The notes: generated from the letters alone by a model not told the origin. 64,000 nt of DNA from Metaphire vulgaris (GCA_018105865.1 CM030865.1:12055113-12119112); one strand, 5' to 3'. Positions 32,690 through 45,250 are shown, numbered from the stretch's first letter. Made by a program: numbers and translations.

Positions 32690-33290
32690 AGCTGTCCATT
32701 AATTACGTCAACAATTTAGGGGGGAGGGGTTTGAAAAAGTTTGACAGTTGTTGACAGGGGGGTCAAGAGAAGTTGACGTCAACATTATTTCACTTTTTAC
32801 AAATAATCAAAAAAGAAAATTTCATGGAATACTACTTATTACAATGGAAAAAAGCATGACAAAAAGGTCATAACCATCACATTTTGACACTCGATGAGCA
32901 AAAATGGAAAAAATGGTCATCACCGCAAAAGTAATAACCTTGTTATTGGGGCCTGTCATTCAATGGCGGCTCTAGGATTTGGAAAGTGGGGGAGGGGGCC
33001 GTTGGGGTGGCAACTTCTAATCATGGGGGCCAACCATTTGTTGTTTAATGTATGTAGCATTAAGTATAGGGTCCCAACTGGGAGGCCACTGGGGGGCCAG
33101 ACATTCAATAGGGGCACGGGCCCCCTGGCTACCCCGGTGGAGCCGCCACTGCTGTCATTGATCTTGGAGGGGAGTCAAAAGTTTTTGACGTAATTATAGG
33201 GGAGGGTAACTGAAAGTTGACAGTTGTTGACAAGGGGGGGGGTCAAAATTTCCCAAAATTTGTTGACATATTTTTTGGACAGCCCCACAG
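32690..33290. mobile_element. GCTGTCCATTAATTACGTC element with nested MITE
   Basis: Starts GCTGTCCATTAATTACGTCA and ends TTTTTTGGACAGCCCC. Related pieces lie at 62246-62430 and 62471-62800. A family A MITE is inserted inside it (32961-33151). Confidence 0.65.
32961..33151. mobile_element. hAT-like MITE, family A copy 10, nested
   Basis: Full copy with exact target duplication ctgtcatt. It is inserted inside the larger inverted-repeat element at 32690-33290. Confidence 0.88.
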
Positions 33291-33438
33291 TTCACAATAC
33301 ACTACAGGAGCGACAACACGAGAAAGCCACGCGCAGGGTTAACAAATCAGAAATTCCGGAAACACAATTATAGAGCAAAAATGGACCGCAAGAGGTCTTC
33401 GTCGGCTCAGAATAACACCCAGAGCGCTAATATCTCAC

Positions 33439-33550
33439 CCTGGATTATGTCGGTTCCCATAGCAACCGTCTCTGCGATCCCCTGGACGATGTACTGGGAA
33501 AGAGGAAATGTCGGGGAGTTGTCATTCATGTCGAGGAGAGTAATGACCAG
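33439..33550 (-). CDS. Cadherin exon 5
   Basis: 37 codons plus 1 nt, phase 0 to 1. It carries the linker LLDMNDNSPTF and the next repeat start SQYIVQGIAETVAMGTDIIQ. The acceptor is TTTGCAG and the donor GTGAGA. A 30-bp (GA)n lies 20 bp upstream of the acceptor in transcript sense. Confidence 0.9.
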
Positions 33551-33570
33551 CTGCAAACAACGCGAACAAT

Positions 33571-33604
<34 letters not shown>

Positions 33605-34085
33605 CACAGAGAACAAGAGAAACGGTTCCTTTGCTGAGTCCTTGTTACGGTGCAAAGTAACGAAGATCGAATACACAATAATAATTGAGATGTAACATTG
33701 ATTCATCAGTGTTTTTGCTTCATCCCCTTTTCATAATACGATAATCGATCAAGTAGAACTAGTCAATCAAACAATCAATTAACAAACTAATCAATCAATT
33801 GATGGTTCATTGATCAACCAGACAATACATTTGTTGACATCAAAACACCTCAAAACTCACCGAAAGCATTTCATTTGTGGTTAAAACAAACTTCAGGTTT
33901 AAATGATCGTCGTAAATTAGTAAAATATTAGGAACGTGTCAAGGCAAACGATTCTTATATCAAGAAAAGCCATAGCTGTACTAAGGCAAGAGGACAAAGA
34001 ATGAGATTACACAGCAAGACCATAATGTGAATGAATGGATGGATGGAACATAATGGTTCTCATTTTACATTTGTGGTTAAAACAA

Positions 34086-34157
34086 ACTACTACTACTGCT
34101 ACTACTACTACTACTACTGCTACTACTGCTACTGCTACTGCTACTACTACTACTGCT

Positions 34158-34194
<37 letters not shown>

Positions 34195-34287
34195 GTTGCT
34201 GCTGCTGCTGCTGCTGCTGCTACTGCTACTGCTACTACTACTGCTGCTGCTACTGCTATGCTACTGCTATGCTACTTATGCTACTAC

Positions 34288-34382
<95 letters not shown>

Positions 34383-34389
34383 TTATTAT

Positions 34390-34431
<42 letters not shown>

Positions 34432-34434
34432 GTC
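34086..34434. repeat. (CTA)n/(CTG)n/(ATT)n compound microsatellite
   Basis: A 350-bp succession of ACT, GCT and ATT units, ending 45 bp from the exon 4 donor. Confidence 0.93.
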
Positions 34435-34478
34435 GTAGATTATATTCAAGAGAATTTGCCAACAGTCTGTCTACATAC

Positions 34479-34695
34479 ATTAACTGTGTTTGACCTTGTC
34501 GTTCGTCCGTTTTCCGTGACCTTGACCTTCAGATGGTACTGGTGAGGATCTTTCTCGTAGTCCAGAGAACGCAGAAGGTCGACCACTCCGGTCGTCTGGT
34601 CGATGGCGAACTCGTTTGACTGCAGACCAGCTTCGGTCATGAGCTCATAAGTCAACGGGTAACCTTGGTGTGAGTATGCCTTTATTTCGGTGATT
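34479..34695 (-). CDS. Cadherin exon 4
   Basis: 72 codons plus 1 nt, phase 2 to 0. It encodes YPLTYELM, FAIDQTTGVVDLLRSLDYEK and YHLKVKVTENG, a typical cadherin beta-sandwich. The acceptor is TTGCAG. The donor GTATGT was preferred over GTCAAA upstream because it restores the frame with exon 5. Confidence 0.9.
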
Positions 34696-34967
34696 CTGCA
34701 ATTGATAATGGGCATAGGCGGATTTTATTAAAGGCTAGGGTAGGCTTAAGCCTACCCAACTAATCCCACCAAAACAAAAAAATTGTTTTTCCATCAACAC
34801 CAGGTCTGTGGCGTGCTGGATGGCAGGTGTGCTGGATGGCACCCCAGACCCCCATGCTAGCCTACCCAAATATTACACTCTAAATCCGCCTATGATAATG
34901 GGTCAGCGCTATCTTAAGCCTGTGTGAACATGCCTTGATTTTTGCTATTATTTTATCAAATGGTAGG

Positions 34968-35180
34968 CAGAGATGTCCATGGGTCCATTTATTAGAACCC
35001 AACCCATCAAATCTCCAATCCTACCCATGCCGGCAATAGGGTTACTTGACCCAACCCAACCCACCGCAATACATTGCAATTTCTTACACCATGACTTATT
35101 TTCTAACCCAGCCCATCGCAGGTACGGTAAAGTATGACACAACACAACCCATGGGTCAACCCAACCCATGGACATCTCTG
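34968..35180. mobile_element. CAGAGATGTCCATGGG element
   Basis: Ends CAGAGATGTCCATGGGT / ACCCATGGACATCTCTG. The interior is rich in CCAACCCA. A second copy is at 25292-25692, and a fragment near 12640-12712. Confidence 0.72.
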
Positions 35181-35798
35181 GTTAAAGGCCGCACCATCTC
35201 TGTGGAAATGCCTGAAGGGTGGACATAATGCCAATAATTATTTTTCATGGTGTTGGTTGGATGATGGCACAGTGCTTTCCTCGCGACTTTTCATTCCAAT
35301 GGGTGAGCAAAAACACCGTAGAGGATTTTGCTTCAATTGGCTGGAGAATAAACGAAGCCAAATACTAGGCCTAACTCTGTATGACCGAGCCCCTATTTTC
35401 TTCCATTTACAACCTAATAGGAACAAGTTTCCAATTTTAATCCAGTCTTGCATCTGACATCAAATCCGCATTTCAACCAAATCTACTAAAAGACTTCCGT
35501 GCAAATTTGAAATTACCCCATCAAAACAGGAATTTACAATAATAGAACAGCAGGGCCAATGGGTCGGCGTTGACGTCAATGTGCTTCTGTTTCTCTCGTT
35601 CAACAGCTCTAAGTCAGAGTGACAAGGAAAATCCAAAAGTCTCAGAGTCGTTTCCCGTCACTGGTATTGATTTAATTCTGTGCGGTGAACCAAAGAGATT
35701 AGCGCAAATACACAATTCCGGTTTTCTACTCTACGGATTTGAAAGGCAAATCCCTATTATTTATAAAGCACTTTTGCAATACATTGTAGTTATAGTGT
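35181..35798. other. Intron 3-4, unstructured
   Basis: A 108-codon plus-strand frame from 35134 has no recognisable motif and overlaps the repeat at 34968-35180. Otherwise nothing was identified. Confidence 0.4.
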
Positions 35799-35870
<72 letters not shown>

Positions 35871-36130
35871 TTTAATAATGTCAGATTTTAAGTGGTTTAG
35901 GAATAATAATAATATAAGCCTAATAATAATAATAATAATATAAATAATGTGATTTTAAGTGGTTTACCACTGTGTTCAAATACTCACCGCAACAACAATA
36001 ACAATAATAATAATGTGATTTTAAGAAGTAAGCGATCCAAATAAATGAATGCTCACCGTGTCGAAATAATAATAATAATAAACCTAATAATAATTTGATT
36101 TTTAAGTGGTTTAGGAGGCTAAGTAAGCCT
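35799..36130. repeat. (AAT)n arrays with SINE-like tail segments
   Basis: (AAT)n 35802-35879, then three short repeats of GATTTTAAGTGGTTTAGGA-like sequence separated by AATAAT runs. Confidence 0.8.
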
Positions 36131-36201
36131 GTAGTTCAAAGGTACAAACCTCAGAAATGTTGAAGCTGTCATCTCTCGTTGTCCTGGTCACTCACTAATC
36201 G

Positions 36202-36202
<1 letters not shown>

Positions 36203-36271
<69 letters not shown>

Positions 36272-36312
36272 AGAATATATCTAGACTCTATATATATAGC
36301 TACTATATATAT

Positions 36313-36368
<56 letters not shown>
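36203..36368. repeat. (TA)n microsatellite with palindromic core
   Basis: Two (TA)n blocks flanking TCTAGAATATATCTAGAC and related sequence. Confidence 0.92.
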
Positions 36369-37179
36369 CAGTAATCAAAACCTTGATTTTATTTTTACCC
36401 ATGAAAATAGTAACGTATTAAAATTTTTACTAAAAGTTTATACGTGAAATTGGCTGTTAGGCATGACTAGAATACGGCTTGATATGAATATAAGCTAACC
36501 CTGACCCAAAAATGAATTTAAATTTTAAAAAATTTGATGAATACACATTTAATAGTGTTTTTCGTCATTATATATATATATTATATATATATATATATAA
36601 TATACTGTAGCCTACATACAACATAACTGGCCATTGCATACATGGATACACAATGATTTTACAAATGCGTGGGCGGTTTAATGAAATTATAACTGAATTA
36701 CAAGTGTACAGTAGTATATGTCTATAACAAAGCTTAATATTAAAGGAAACTGTATGATTGATTCAGTGCATTGAGTGCAGTTCAATGCAGTTGGCCTTTC
36801 ATCTTTAAAGCTTTTATCAGCATCCACATCCTTATCATAAGAAGCCTACTGTTCTCCTGTTTACCACGCATTTTCCCGACTTTAGATCGACTCGAAACTT
36901 CAATATCAGACAAATTATTGGCCATAAATTCAGAACCAATTTAAACTCAAGCATAGATGTGACGCCGTTAAATCTAAATCGAGCAATAAAATTCCATATC
37001 CAAACAGCCATGCCTAGAAGGACACACAGTCCCAAGGACACGAAGGACAAAGAAAAAAATACAGGTATCTGGAAGAGGATCTGAATTTTGTCTTAAAGGG
37101 CATATTCAAGAACAAGGATCGAAACCAAGCACACCGCTTCATCATCAACAAAAATGTCTGCCGAGCATCGAATGAAATG
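36369..37179. other. Intron 3-4, unstructured A+T-rich stretch
   Basis: A (TA)n tract at 36571-36605. No coding or inverted-repeat structure seen. Confidence 0.45.
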
Positions 37180-37480
37180 GCTACTCTAAGTCGATTGCGA
37201 GATGACCCGCGTCTTAAGATAACTGGTTCCTTGTATCAGAAGTTTTATAGACGACAAACATATTAAACATTGATTCTCTGTATGACATTAGAAAAATGGA
37301 AGGACTATTGTTAAAGTAGGTGTACAGATGTGCAAAAATTTCAGTGGAGTGAAGAAACACTCGAATTATAATCACATTCTCTTCTGTCCCCATCTTAATT
37401 CTGTCAAACCATGCTAGAATTATCAATACAGTCCATCTCAATTTTATTCCACAGTGTTCGAAATGCGACACCTGCTAGTC
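37180..37480 (-). repeat. Dispersed repeat, open copy of the conserved frame
   Basis: An uninterrupted minus-strand frame reads MSHFEHCGIKLRWTVLIILA, then WFDRIKMGTEENVIIIRVFL. It shares spacing and key residues with the copy at 39070 (MSHFERCRAKLRGAILTILE). Not recognised; possibly a transposon ORF fragment. Confidence 0.55.
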
Positions 37481-37914
37481 ATTTAAAACAACGCGATGCA
37501 CAGTCCCTCGACATCGAATCTCCATGATAACAATTTCCGAAGATTACAAAGTTTTCACACAAAGCATTTTGTTGAGTAACTCCGGATACCTCTTTTCTAT
37601 CAACTAATTACTTAGCTCCAATTTCCTCGAGGTTCTAATTTCACGATTACATTACAATGCACCAGGTACATCTGTGAACTACCACTGCCATTACTAATGC
37701 CACTACTACTACCACATTAGACTGCTATGCTCGAGTTTCCCCTTTTCCAGATGCTAGTCTAGGGAAGGGGAAAAATACAGGGGCTGGGCACCCACGTTTT
37801 CATCTAAGTTTACGCCTATGAATACTAGAACAACAATTACAACAACAGCAACTAAAGTAAAGAAACAACCTTTTTTTGCTCGTCAACAAAACAACTACTA
37901 CCATACCGCCTCTG

Positions 37915-37962
37915 GTAGTAGTAGTACTACTAGTAGTACTAGTAGTAGTAGTACTAGTACTA

Positions 37963-38021
<59 letters not shown>

Positions 38022-38055
38022 AGTAATAGTAATAACAATAATAAGTGGGTTTAAC

Positions 38056-38090
<35 letters not shown>
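37915..38090. repeat. (AGT)(ACT)(AAT)n compound microsatellite
   Basis: AGTAGTACTAGTAG units, then (AAT)n to 38090 with a short break, upstream of exon 3's donor side. Confidence 0.9.
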
Positions 38091-38091
<1 letters not shown>

Positions 38092-38218
38092 AAGTAAATA
38101 ATAATAAGTAGGATCTCCCTGGGCTAAAAAGCAACCTTAGTGACGAAATTTCTTCACTATCAGAATTCTAAAATGAAGAGCATTGAATCTAGAAGTGGGG
38201 GAAGAAGTCCGCCCCTAC

Positions 38219-38456
38219 TTGTGCTCTTCGCGTGCCGTCTCAGGGACGGAGGCGGCGTAGAGCGTCTCGTAGAACTGCGGATCTCTTTCTCCGACGAGGA
38301 CCTTGAGGGAGTGAGTGGCCGATCGCTGCGTCGTCTTGACGTTCACGTCCTGAGCTCCCACTCCGATCTCGTACTCGTTGCCCGGACGAAAGGACTCGCC
38401 GCCCCTCGTACGCACGATGCCGCTGTCCGGCTCCACCTCGAACCGATCCTCCCCGC
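38219..38456 (-). CDS. Cadherin exon 3
   Basis: 79 codons' worth, phase 1 to 2. It holds FEVEPDSGIVRTRG and the body of a repeat ending LKVLVGERDPQFYETLYAA. The linker lacks the usual DxND, so calcium binding there may be weakened. The acceptor TTGCAG follows a (GT)n tract. The donor is GTAGGG after AA. Confidence 0.9.
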
Positions 38457-38485
38457 CTGCAACACGCACGCACACACACACACAC

Positions 38486-38724
38486 CAGGGATATTTTTAC
38501 ACCCCCAGTTGGGACCCTATACTTAATGCTACACATTAAACAACAAATGGTTGGCCCCCACCACCAACACCCCCACTCCCCCAATTTGAGACCGAAATCC
38601 CCCTCCAATCTCAGCTATGGGATGATCTTTTTCTTTGCTTGTCAGACTTTTTTGGCAGGGGACCTCCAGAATTTATCGATTCCCCAGAACCACCACCCCC
38701 CAATTGCTAATCCTAGAAATAACC
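38486..38724. mobile_element. CCTAGAAATAACCC-type MITE next to exon 3
   Basis: Starts CAGGGATATTTTTACACCC and ends CCTAGAAATAACCCTC. It begins about 30 bp upstream of the exon 3 acceptor and contains an embedded family A fragment (GGGACCCTATACTTAATGC). Confidence 0.75.
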
Positions 38725-38744
38725 CTCTCACACACGATATAAAT

Positions 38745-38985
38745 CAGTGGTTCCTAAACTTTTTTGGGTCGGCGTACTCCTTCAGACACTTTTCGAAAAT
38801 AATCCGTGCACCTATGGGCGCCCGCGCATTAGGGCAAGAGGGGCACTTCCCCCTCCCCCGGAAAATGCAAATCAGATATTTCACATTGAAATTTGAAAAC
38901 CTTGCTAAAATATTAACCCTGACTATTTTGCTTAAATGTTTTGCCCCCTGGAAAAATTTCTGTGGGCGCCCACGTGCACCCAATA
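38745..38985. mobile_element. hAT-type left end with nested TGGGCGCCC element
   Basis: CAGTGGTTCCTAAACTTTTT followed by GGGTCGGCGTACTCC resembles the ends of Charlie/MER5-like hAT elements. A TGGGCGCCCGCG / GTGGGCGCCCACG inverted repeat lies inside. Confidence 0.5.
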
Positions 38986-39069
38986 ACTTTCGAAGCAAGT
39001 TTAACCAATTTTGTCACTGCGTTCTGTATGATAGTACAGTACAGCGTGAATAAACTGCAATAAAAGTGA

Positions 39070-39175
39070 GAGATGTCGCATTTCGAACGCTGTAGGGCAA
39101 AATTGAGAGGCGCTATATTGACCATTCTAGAAGGATTTGATGAAATGAAGATGGGGGACACAAGAGAATTTAATA
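39070..39175 (+). repeat. Dispersed repeat, plus-strand copy
   Basis: Encodes MSHFERCRAKLRGAILTILE, then FDEMKMGDTREF, closely related to 37214-37471. Confidence 0.55.
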
Positions 39176-39224
39176 CGCTGAATTTTTGGCATAATGCGAA
39201 TAACAATTAATCGTTGTAACAGCG

Positions 39225-39226
39225 TG

Positions 39227-39268
<42 letters not shown>
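39225..39268. repeat. (GA)n microsatellite
   Basis: About 22 GA units. Confidence 0.92.
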
Positions 39269-39273
<5 letters not shown>

Positions 39274-39451
39274 AGAGAAGTAGAGATAACAGGCAGAGGC
39301 AGAGAGACAGAGAGGGAGACAGAGATGAATCCATCTACGAGACAGCGATTGCGACACCGATTGGGATTATTAAATGACGTCAAGCGTTTTCTGACTGCAA
39401 AAACCGGAAGTGCTTTCCATAGGAAGAAGAAGCCAAAATATATCCTTAAGT

Positions 39452-39622
39452 AAGAGGAGGAAGAGGAGAAGTAGAAGCAGCAGTAGGAGAAGAACAAGAA
39501 GAAGAAAAAAGAAGAAAAACAGAAGAAAAAGAAGAAGAAGAAGAAGAAGAAGAAGAAGAAGAAGAAGAAGAAAAAGAAGAAGAAAAAGAAGAGGAGGAGG
39601 AAGAAGAAGAAGAAGACGCATA
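39452..39622. repeat. (GAA)n tract
   Basis: 170-bp polypurine GAA/GAG/AAA repeat. Translations in this region are low-complexity Arg/Lys only. Confidence 0.92.
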
Positions 39623-39859
39623 GAAAGGAGAAGAGAGACAGGAAGACGACACTGTAACTGGCATCGCGAGAGGAAATTTCAAAAGACTCAGAGGGGGGTG
39701 ATATACACGAAGAGCGTGGACCAGCTGACGATGAAATCAATGAATGGAAAAAGGCAGCCAGATTAAAGCCCCCGCCAAACACCGTTTCTGTCTCATTCAA
39801 AAGCTTTATTAGATAACCACACGCAGAGGGGCGGGCATCTGGATGGTTCTGTATCAAAC

Positions 39860-41135
39860 TCTGTGCAGGACATTGGGGGCGGATGGGGTTGGGACGGGGG
39901 CGGGGGCGGGGGTAGTGGCAGGGACGCTAACGACGTTTCCGATAAGCAGATTCGACCGTAAATCTGATTCGTGTTAATGGTCGATACAAGGTTTACACCA
40001 GATGACGCATTGTAATACTCCGAGGGTTGCGGCTGCTTACGAACAACGAAAAGAACCTCCGATTGGAGGTGGGGTTTGGGGTGGGGGTGGGAGGGGATGC
40101 TCGATTTCTGTTGCAACGTACACAGTAGAGGGCGAATATGTTATTTTTTTCTGTGGGAGAAAAAGTTAGAGACGAAATTTCTTGGACGTCAGTGAATTTC
40201 GAATTTTCGTTTGTATACTTAAGTTAAGAGAGACATCGAGAAGATGGACTTTTTCAGTGTTGTTTATCATGTCAATTAATCGATTGAAAAGGTGATCGAA
40301 AGTTCCGTGGCTTTTCAATGTTCTCAACTCGTTTGCCTTTTTAGGACATCTTGGTATTTGTGGATCTCAGTGGCGTAGCCAAGGTGGGTTTGAGGGTTAA
40401 ACCCCCCATGGCTGCCGAAAACAAAATAATTTTTATGAGTCTCCGTGCATTTTAAATTTTCTGACGCGACTTTGGGGGTTAAACCTCCTTGGCTATAAAC
40501 TGTAAAGGATTAAGTAAGAGGGAGGATCTTTTTTGTTTGTCAGCTAAAAACTAGAGGTGATAACGTTTTTTGGCTTGTCAGGATTTTTCTAAAGTTGGTC
40601 ACAGTCAAAACCAAAAACCAACCCACCCCCCACTTCCGGAAATCCTGGCTACGCCACTGGTTCATCTGGAAAATCTTACAAAAACAGGATAACTAAAGGA
40701 ACAAAGAGCAAAAGAAAAGTTGGACAATAACATAAACAGAAGGCCTAAGACGGGGTATTTAAATGGCGGCCCACAGGCCAGATCCGGCCCGCCAGGTGCT
40801 GTGAAATGGCCCGCAAAGATACTAAAACGATAAATAACTATTTCTTGATATATACGAAATATTTAAAAATGTATTGTTTTTCAACAAAAATGCTTTTCTT
40901 TTTCTTGTGAACTATATTTTAAGACTAAAATATGTTTGTCCCTGGCCTATGGGTGCCAGTCATTCAAACATTTGGCCCTTCATGAAGAGTTTAGTTGAAT
41001 GCTCTTGGACTAAGAGAAGAAGCAGGAATCGAAGACAACATTGAACTGATTTTATAACAAGTTACCAGCCAGAAGCAGAGCAGACTGGAAATCCACGGTA
41101 GTCTACATAACAATATATAGCGCATGAAGTAGAAG
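39860..41135. other. Intron 2-3, mixed
   Basis: GGCGGGGG repeats at 39895-39912, the element at 40368-40659, and a GGCCCGC-rich segment (40760-40815, AGGCCAGATCCGGCCCGCCAG) resembling hAT-derived repeats and echoed at 53990-54030. No gene seen. Confidence 0.5.
40368..40659. mobile_element. CAGTGGCGTAGCC element
   Basis: Ends CAGTGGCGTAGCCAAGG / CTGGCTACGCCACTG. Flanks gtggatct / gttcatct (6 of 8). Confidence 0.75.
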
Positions 41136-41240
41136 ATGATGATGATGATGATGACGATGACGATGATGATGATGACGACGACGATGATGATGATAACGAC
41201 GATGATGATGACGACGATGATGATGATGATGATGATGACT
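41136..41240. repeat. (GAT)n microsatellite
   Basis: GAT/GAC array. A shorter one is at 42476-42540, next to a GGCGCTATAGAAG retroposon end. Confidence 0.9.
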
Positions 41241-41644
41241 ATCGCTGTTTCTTCAGAGAGGTATAACTCCTGAATGTAGAAATTCCATTATAGTTTTGGC
41301 GTCTGGACTGTTCATTGCCCATCAAGATTGCATCGAATTCTTTTTTCTTTGTTAATGGTCGCTCCACCCAAGTTCTCGACCCGCAATGGGGGTGGTTTGA
41401 ACAGCCAAACACCGATACTTCTTACTCCGCCTTCGGGTTGTTTTCGACCAGTGGGGGGAGGGAGTTCAGTGGGGGGAGAGAGGAAGTTACATCTGCAAAC
41501 CGACCACCGTTTTATGCAAAAGAAATAAATTTCTTTCGGACGAGTTTTACTAATCAGAATCGGAGAATACTTCTCATGCCCCTCCCCTCCCCTCCCTACC
41601 CTCCCCGTCACCTGCATCAACTCATCATTCATGCATCTCTGCTC

Positions 41645-41830
41645 CAGTGGCGGCTCCATGATTTTGCAAGTGGGGGGGGGCGCTGGGGTAACAACTTCTA
41701 AGCATGGAGATCAACCATGTGTTGATAGGTATGTGTTAGTAAGTAGAGGGTCCCAACAGGGGGACCGCTAGGGGGCCAGACATTCAAAATAGAGACACAG
41801 ACCCCAGGCACCCCGCGTGGAGCTCCACTG
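41645..41830. mobile_element. hAT-like MITE, family A copy 11
   Basis: Full copy with exact target duplication ctctgctc. The right end is GGAGCTCCACTG. Confidence 0.85.
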
Positions 41831-43256
41831 CTCTGCTCTACGTCGATAGGTGGCGCGTGTGGCATAATTTAACACTTACACGGTAACATGTAACCGAAGA
41901 CGTCTTCGCAGTATACAAAACAGGACGCCGAATGGGGCAATGGAGGGACAAGAGGGAAGTGGAGTGGGGGAGGGTAGGTCCGAGGGATCGAGGGATACGC
42001 ATTACCCTCGATCAGGGGCCGGTCGGGGCGGTGGACGATGAAGGATAGACAGGTCCCTGCATATCGTCTCCTCGGCTGTTTCGTATTCTGCGACCGACGC
42101 CCGTACGAAGGAGACGAATCCCGAATAACAATCGCCTCTACCACAGGACGCCTCCTGGATTGCTTGAAACCCACTGTCCGTCGTCTACTGGATTTCGAGG
42201 ACAATCTACGGGATTTTCAAAGGGTTCTCGTTGATTTTTCGTCGCATCGAACTCGTAGCTCCTCTTTTCGATCGATGTAGTTTTTGTAAATATTTCTATT
42301 ACCCAATGTGTTCCAGAGGGAACGGGAGGATCTAAGTCTAAGTGTTGGATATGACATTGAATGGTGAGTGGGGGGGGGGCATTGCAATTCAAATCAAGGA
42401 ATGACCATCGACTGATGCCAAGAGCATTACAACAATGGCGCTATAGAAGCTTACTGGTGATAATTATGAAAGCGATGATGAAGATGATGATGATGATGAT
42501 GATGATGATGAAGACGACGACGACGATGATGATGACGATTAGCTTTCCTGATTCTAATCTACCCCTCACCCCACTCAGTCAGTGTGGGCGTCATGAACTT
42601 GCCTCCATATAACCCATTTTCCAACGCGCCTGTGAGTAGAAACGTAAGAGGCACTGTAATACACCAGAAGTCCCTCAAATATTACGTTACATTAGTGTGG
42701 AGGAAACCCCCTAACAAATTAGAAAATAAGTTTATTGCGGGGCCCCCTTCAGATCGCCGGGCCCCTGGGCATTTGCCCCCCCCCCCCCCCCTGCTTCCCC
42801 TTCTCGGCGGGCCTACATTGGCAGAGGCAATTGCCCCGTTGTGCCGGGGTGTTTTATGACTTCTAGACACGAAGGAAAGACGCGGAAACCGCCCAGATGT
42901 CCAGAGGCGATAATCGCCGCTGGCCACACTGCGCATGCGCAATAACTCAAATGATACGCTGCAGGACTAAGCAGTGGAGTCGGCGATGATGATGATGATG
43001 ATCTTTTGACACGAATATAATGGCGCGCATTGTCTGTCTCTGATGACATATCTGCCAAAGCTTTTGTGCGAGTGGTGGTGGGGTGGTTTTGGGGGTTATT
43101 AATGATCTGGTAATGGGATATGGAGACAACTGTTTTTGTTATTTTTTCAACTCTTGTTAGTCGCATCGAATCGCTAGAACATAGAGCGAACCAAATGTCC
43201 CAAACACACAGAGAGGATGATGGAGAATTTTGGTGAGTGAGTAAGTGGATGAGTGG

Positions 43257-43416
43257 CAGGGGCGTAGCGACGGGAGGGGGGGTAATCGGTATATATACCC
43301 CTCAAAGTCAGACTGCCTTTAAAATGTTAATGTGTTTTAAAGATTTTCAAAGTTTTTAAGATTTATACCCCCAAATCACATTATACCCACAAATCAAACT
43401 CCTGGCTACGCCCCTG
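43257..43416. mobile_element. Family F MITE
   Basis: Ends CAGGGGCGTAGCGACGG / CTGGCTACGCCCCTG, flanks atgagtgg / gtgagtgg. Confidence 0.82.
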
Positions 43417-43848
43417 GTGAGTGGGTGGGGTTGGTGGCTAGAAGTTCCCCAAATCAATGATAATTGTCCGAATGCAGAGCAATTTTTAAAAATATACATC
43501 GGATTAGCAACTGCGTGTAAACCGAACTTCATGTAGTGGCGTACCAAGAATAGGGCGGGTAGGGCAGATGCCCCCCTGGGAGCCACTTGACAGGGGCGCC
43601 AAACGCTCTGTGATCCTGATCAGTTTAGAGTATGGAGAAGAAACTGAGAAAACTGACTTTGATCACGTGATCATAGACGTGATTCACATCAGTAAAAGCA
43701 AGAAAAGCGCTTTTGTAGTTTCAGTCTTACGTCAATAAAATGTCTTTATTTGTTAATTAAAGAGCTGTCTACCTGCTATTTTAAGTTTCTAACCCCCCCC
43801 TGTTATGGGCGATACATACCACAAATACAGCTACGGCTCTGAACGTAG

Positions 43849-43971
43849 GCTAACGCGAAATGCTGGAACATCGTTTGGACGGCGGACGACCCAGTTAACA
43901 AGCAGCTCAATGCCCGACTCAAGTCCTCGGATCAACGGAGACTCGCCTTCAATTCACTTCTCCTCGGTTAG
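43849..43971 (+). CDS. Short open stretch, unidentified
   Basis: 40 codons and a TAG after an AG that could be an acceptor. The peptide includes KCWNIVWTADDPVNKQ and LKSSDQRRLAFNSLLLG, which reads like protein but is not recognised. It sits in a cadherin intron on the opposite strand. It may be a transposon remnant or chance. Confidence 0.15.
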   Translation, partial: ANAKCWNIVWTADDPVNKQLNARLKSSDQRRLAFNSLLLG

Positions 43972-43985
43972 GATCCAAACAACTA

Positions 43986-44342
43986 CAGTAGAGTTTCGTT
44001 ATAACGCGCTTAGCCGGTCTGTTAAATTGAGGCACCCGATGTACATTGGTAATAGGACAAAATGTCATGGGGACAAAATGTCAGCGGACAAAATGTAACC
44101 CTAACCATAAACCGTGACATTTGTCCGTGACATTTGGTCCGCTGACATTTTGCCCGCCGACATTTTGTCCCCATGACATTTTGTCCGTGACGTTTTGTCC
44201 ACGGACATTTTGTGCGGCCACGGGTACATTATATCGAATATCATCCAATACGGCAGCGCATCACACGGGACCGTACATTGCGGTACACTGTATACCACCG
44301 AGTATGCGTTATAGCCGAGTCCGTTATAACGAAGTTCTACTG
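43986..44342. mobile_element. Tigger/pogo-like MITE with nested palindromic repeat
   Basis: Ends CAGTAGAGTTTCGTTATAAC / GTTATAACGAAGTTCTACTG with TA flanks. The interior is interrupted by a GACAAAATGTC-rich palindromic repeat (44055-44223), also represented at 49457-49552. Confidence 0.78.
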
Positions 44343-44399
44343 TAGACGAAAGCAAACGGAGGTCTAGGCCCATTCGAGAGATGCTAATGCTTTTTATAC

Positions 44400-44585
44400 C
44401 TGACTCTAGGAAGTACTTGACGATGCTGTTATCGTCGGCATCCTGGGCCTTCAGCTGGTAGACGCTGGTTCCAGGGGCGGCGGAAGCGGAAACGGTGGCA
44501 AGGAACGGACGAGGCGAGTTCCGGAAGACGGGAATCTCATCGTTGACGTCCAACAGTTTCATCGTCACCGTTTGCTCTTTACGAT
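44400..44585 (-). CDS. Cadherin exon 2
   Basis: 62 codons' worth, phase 1 to 1. It completes a repeat with LLDVNDEIPVF and opens the next with YQLKAQDADDNSIV. The acceptor is TTGTAG, with a (GTT)n run as its pyrimidine-rich tract. The donor is GTATAA. The split codon with exon 1 gives Tyr and continuous cadherin sequence, supporting direct splicing across the 13.8 kb intron. Confidence 0.9.
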
Positions 44586-44814
44586 CTACAACGACAAACA
44601 ACAACAACAACAACAACAACATCACTCGATGCCATTCCGCTATTTTAAGTTAAAAACCCCGAAAACCTTGTTACTAAAAATTTGAATTTGACGTCCAAAA
44701 ATCGTTTTTACATCTGTAGCGTAAAAGATTTTCGCCCCCTCCCAATTTTTTAAAAAACTCCCCCACTGTCTAGGTGGCCACTATCGCGGCAATTATACTG
44801 CATATTCACGGCGA

Positions 44815-45209
44815 CAGTGGCGTAGCCAAGATTCCAGAATAGGGGGCACATCGACATTTTCAGGTGTTCAAGTGAGACCAGATACTACCTAACCCTCCCC
44901 AAGACTCTCAACGGGTTCTGCACAAATCCCACGAGAGGTTCCAGGCCAAATAGGGGAGGCCTCATTTGTGCCCCCCACGTGGGTACGCCAATGATTGACA
45001 GACAGCATTGGCGAAGCCACGGGAGGGGGAAGAAGGGGGTCGGGCTCTCCCTATTCTGGTTGAGAATTTTTTGGAAGGGGGGGCTGGTAGGTAGCATGGT
45101 CGGTCGAAGAAATTACCACGTGAACGAGCTTTTTTCTGCTCTCGTTGGAGACTTTTTACCCGAAAATGTCGATGCACCCCCTTAATCCGGAGCCCTGGCT
45201 GCGCCACTG
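44815..45209. mobile_element. Two adjacent CAGTGGCGTAGCC-type elements
   Basis: The first spans about 44815-44993 (right end ACGCCAATG). The second spans about 45006-45209 (CATTGGCGAAGCC / GGCTGCGCCACTG), with flanks acagacag / agagacag. Confidence 0.65.
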
Positions 45210-45219
45210 AGAGACAGAG

Positions 45220-45250
<31 letters not shown>
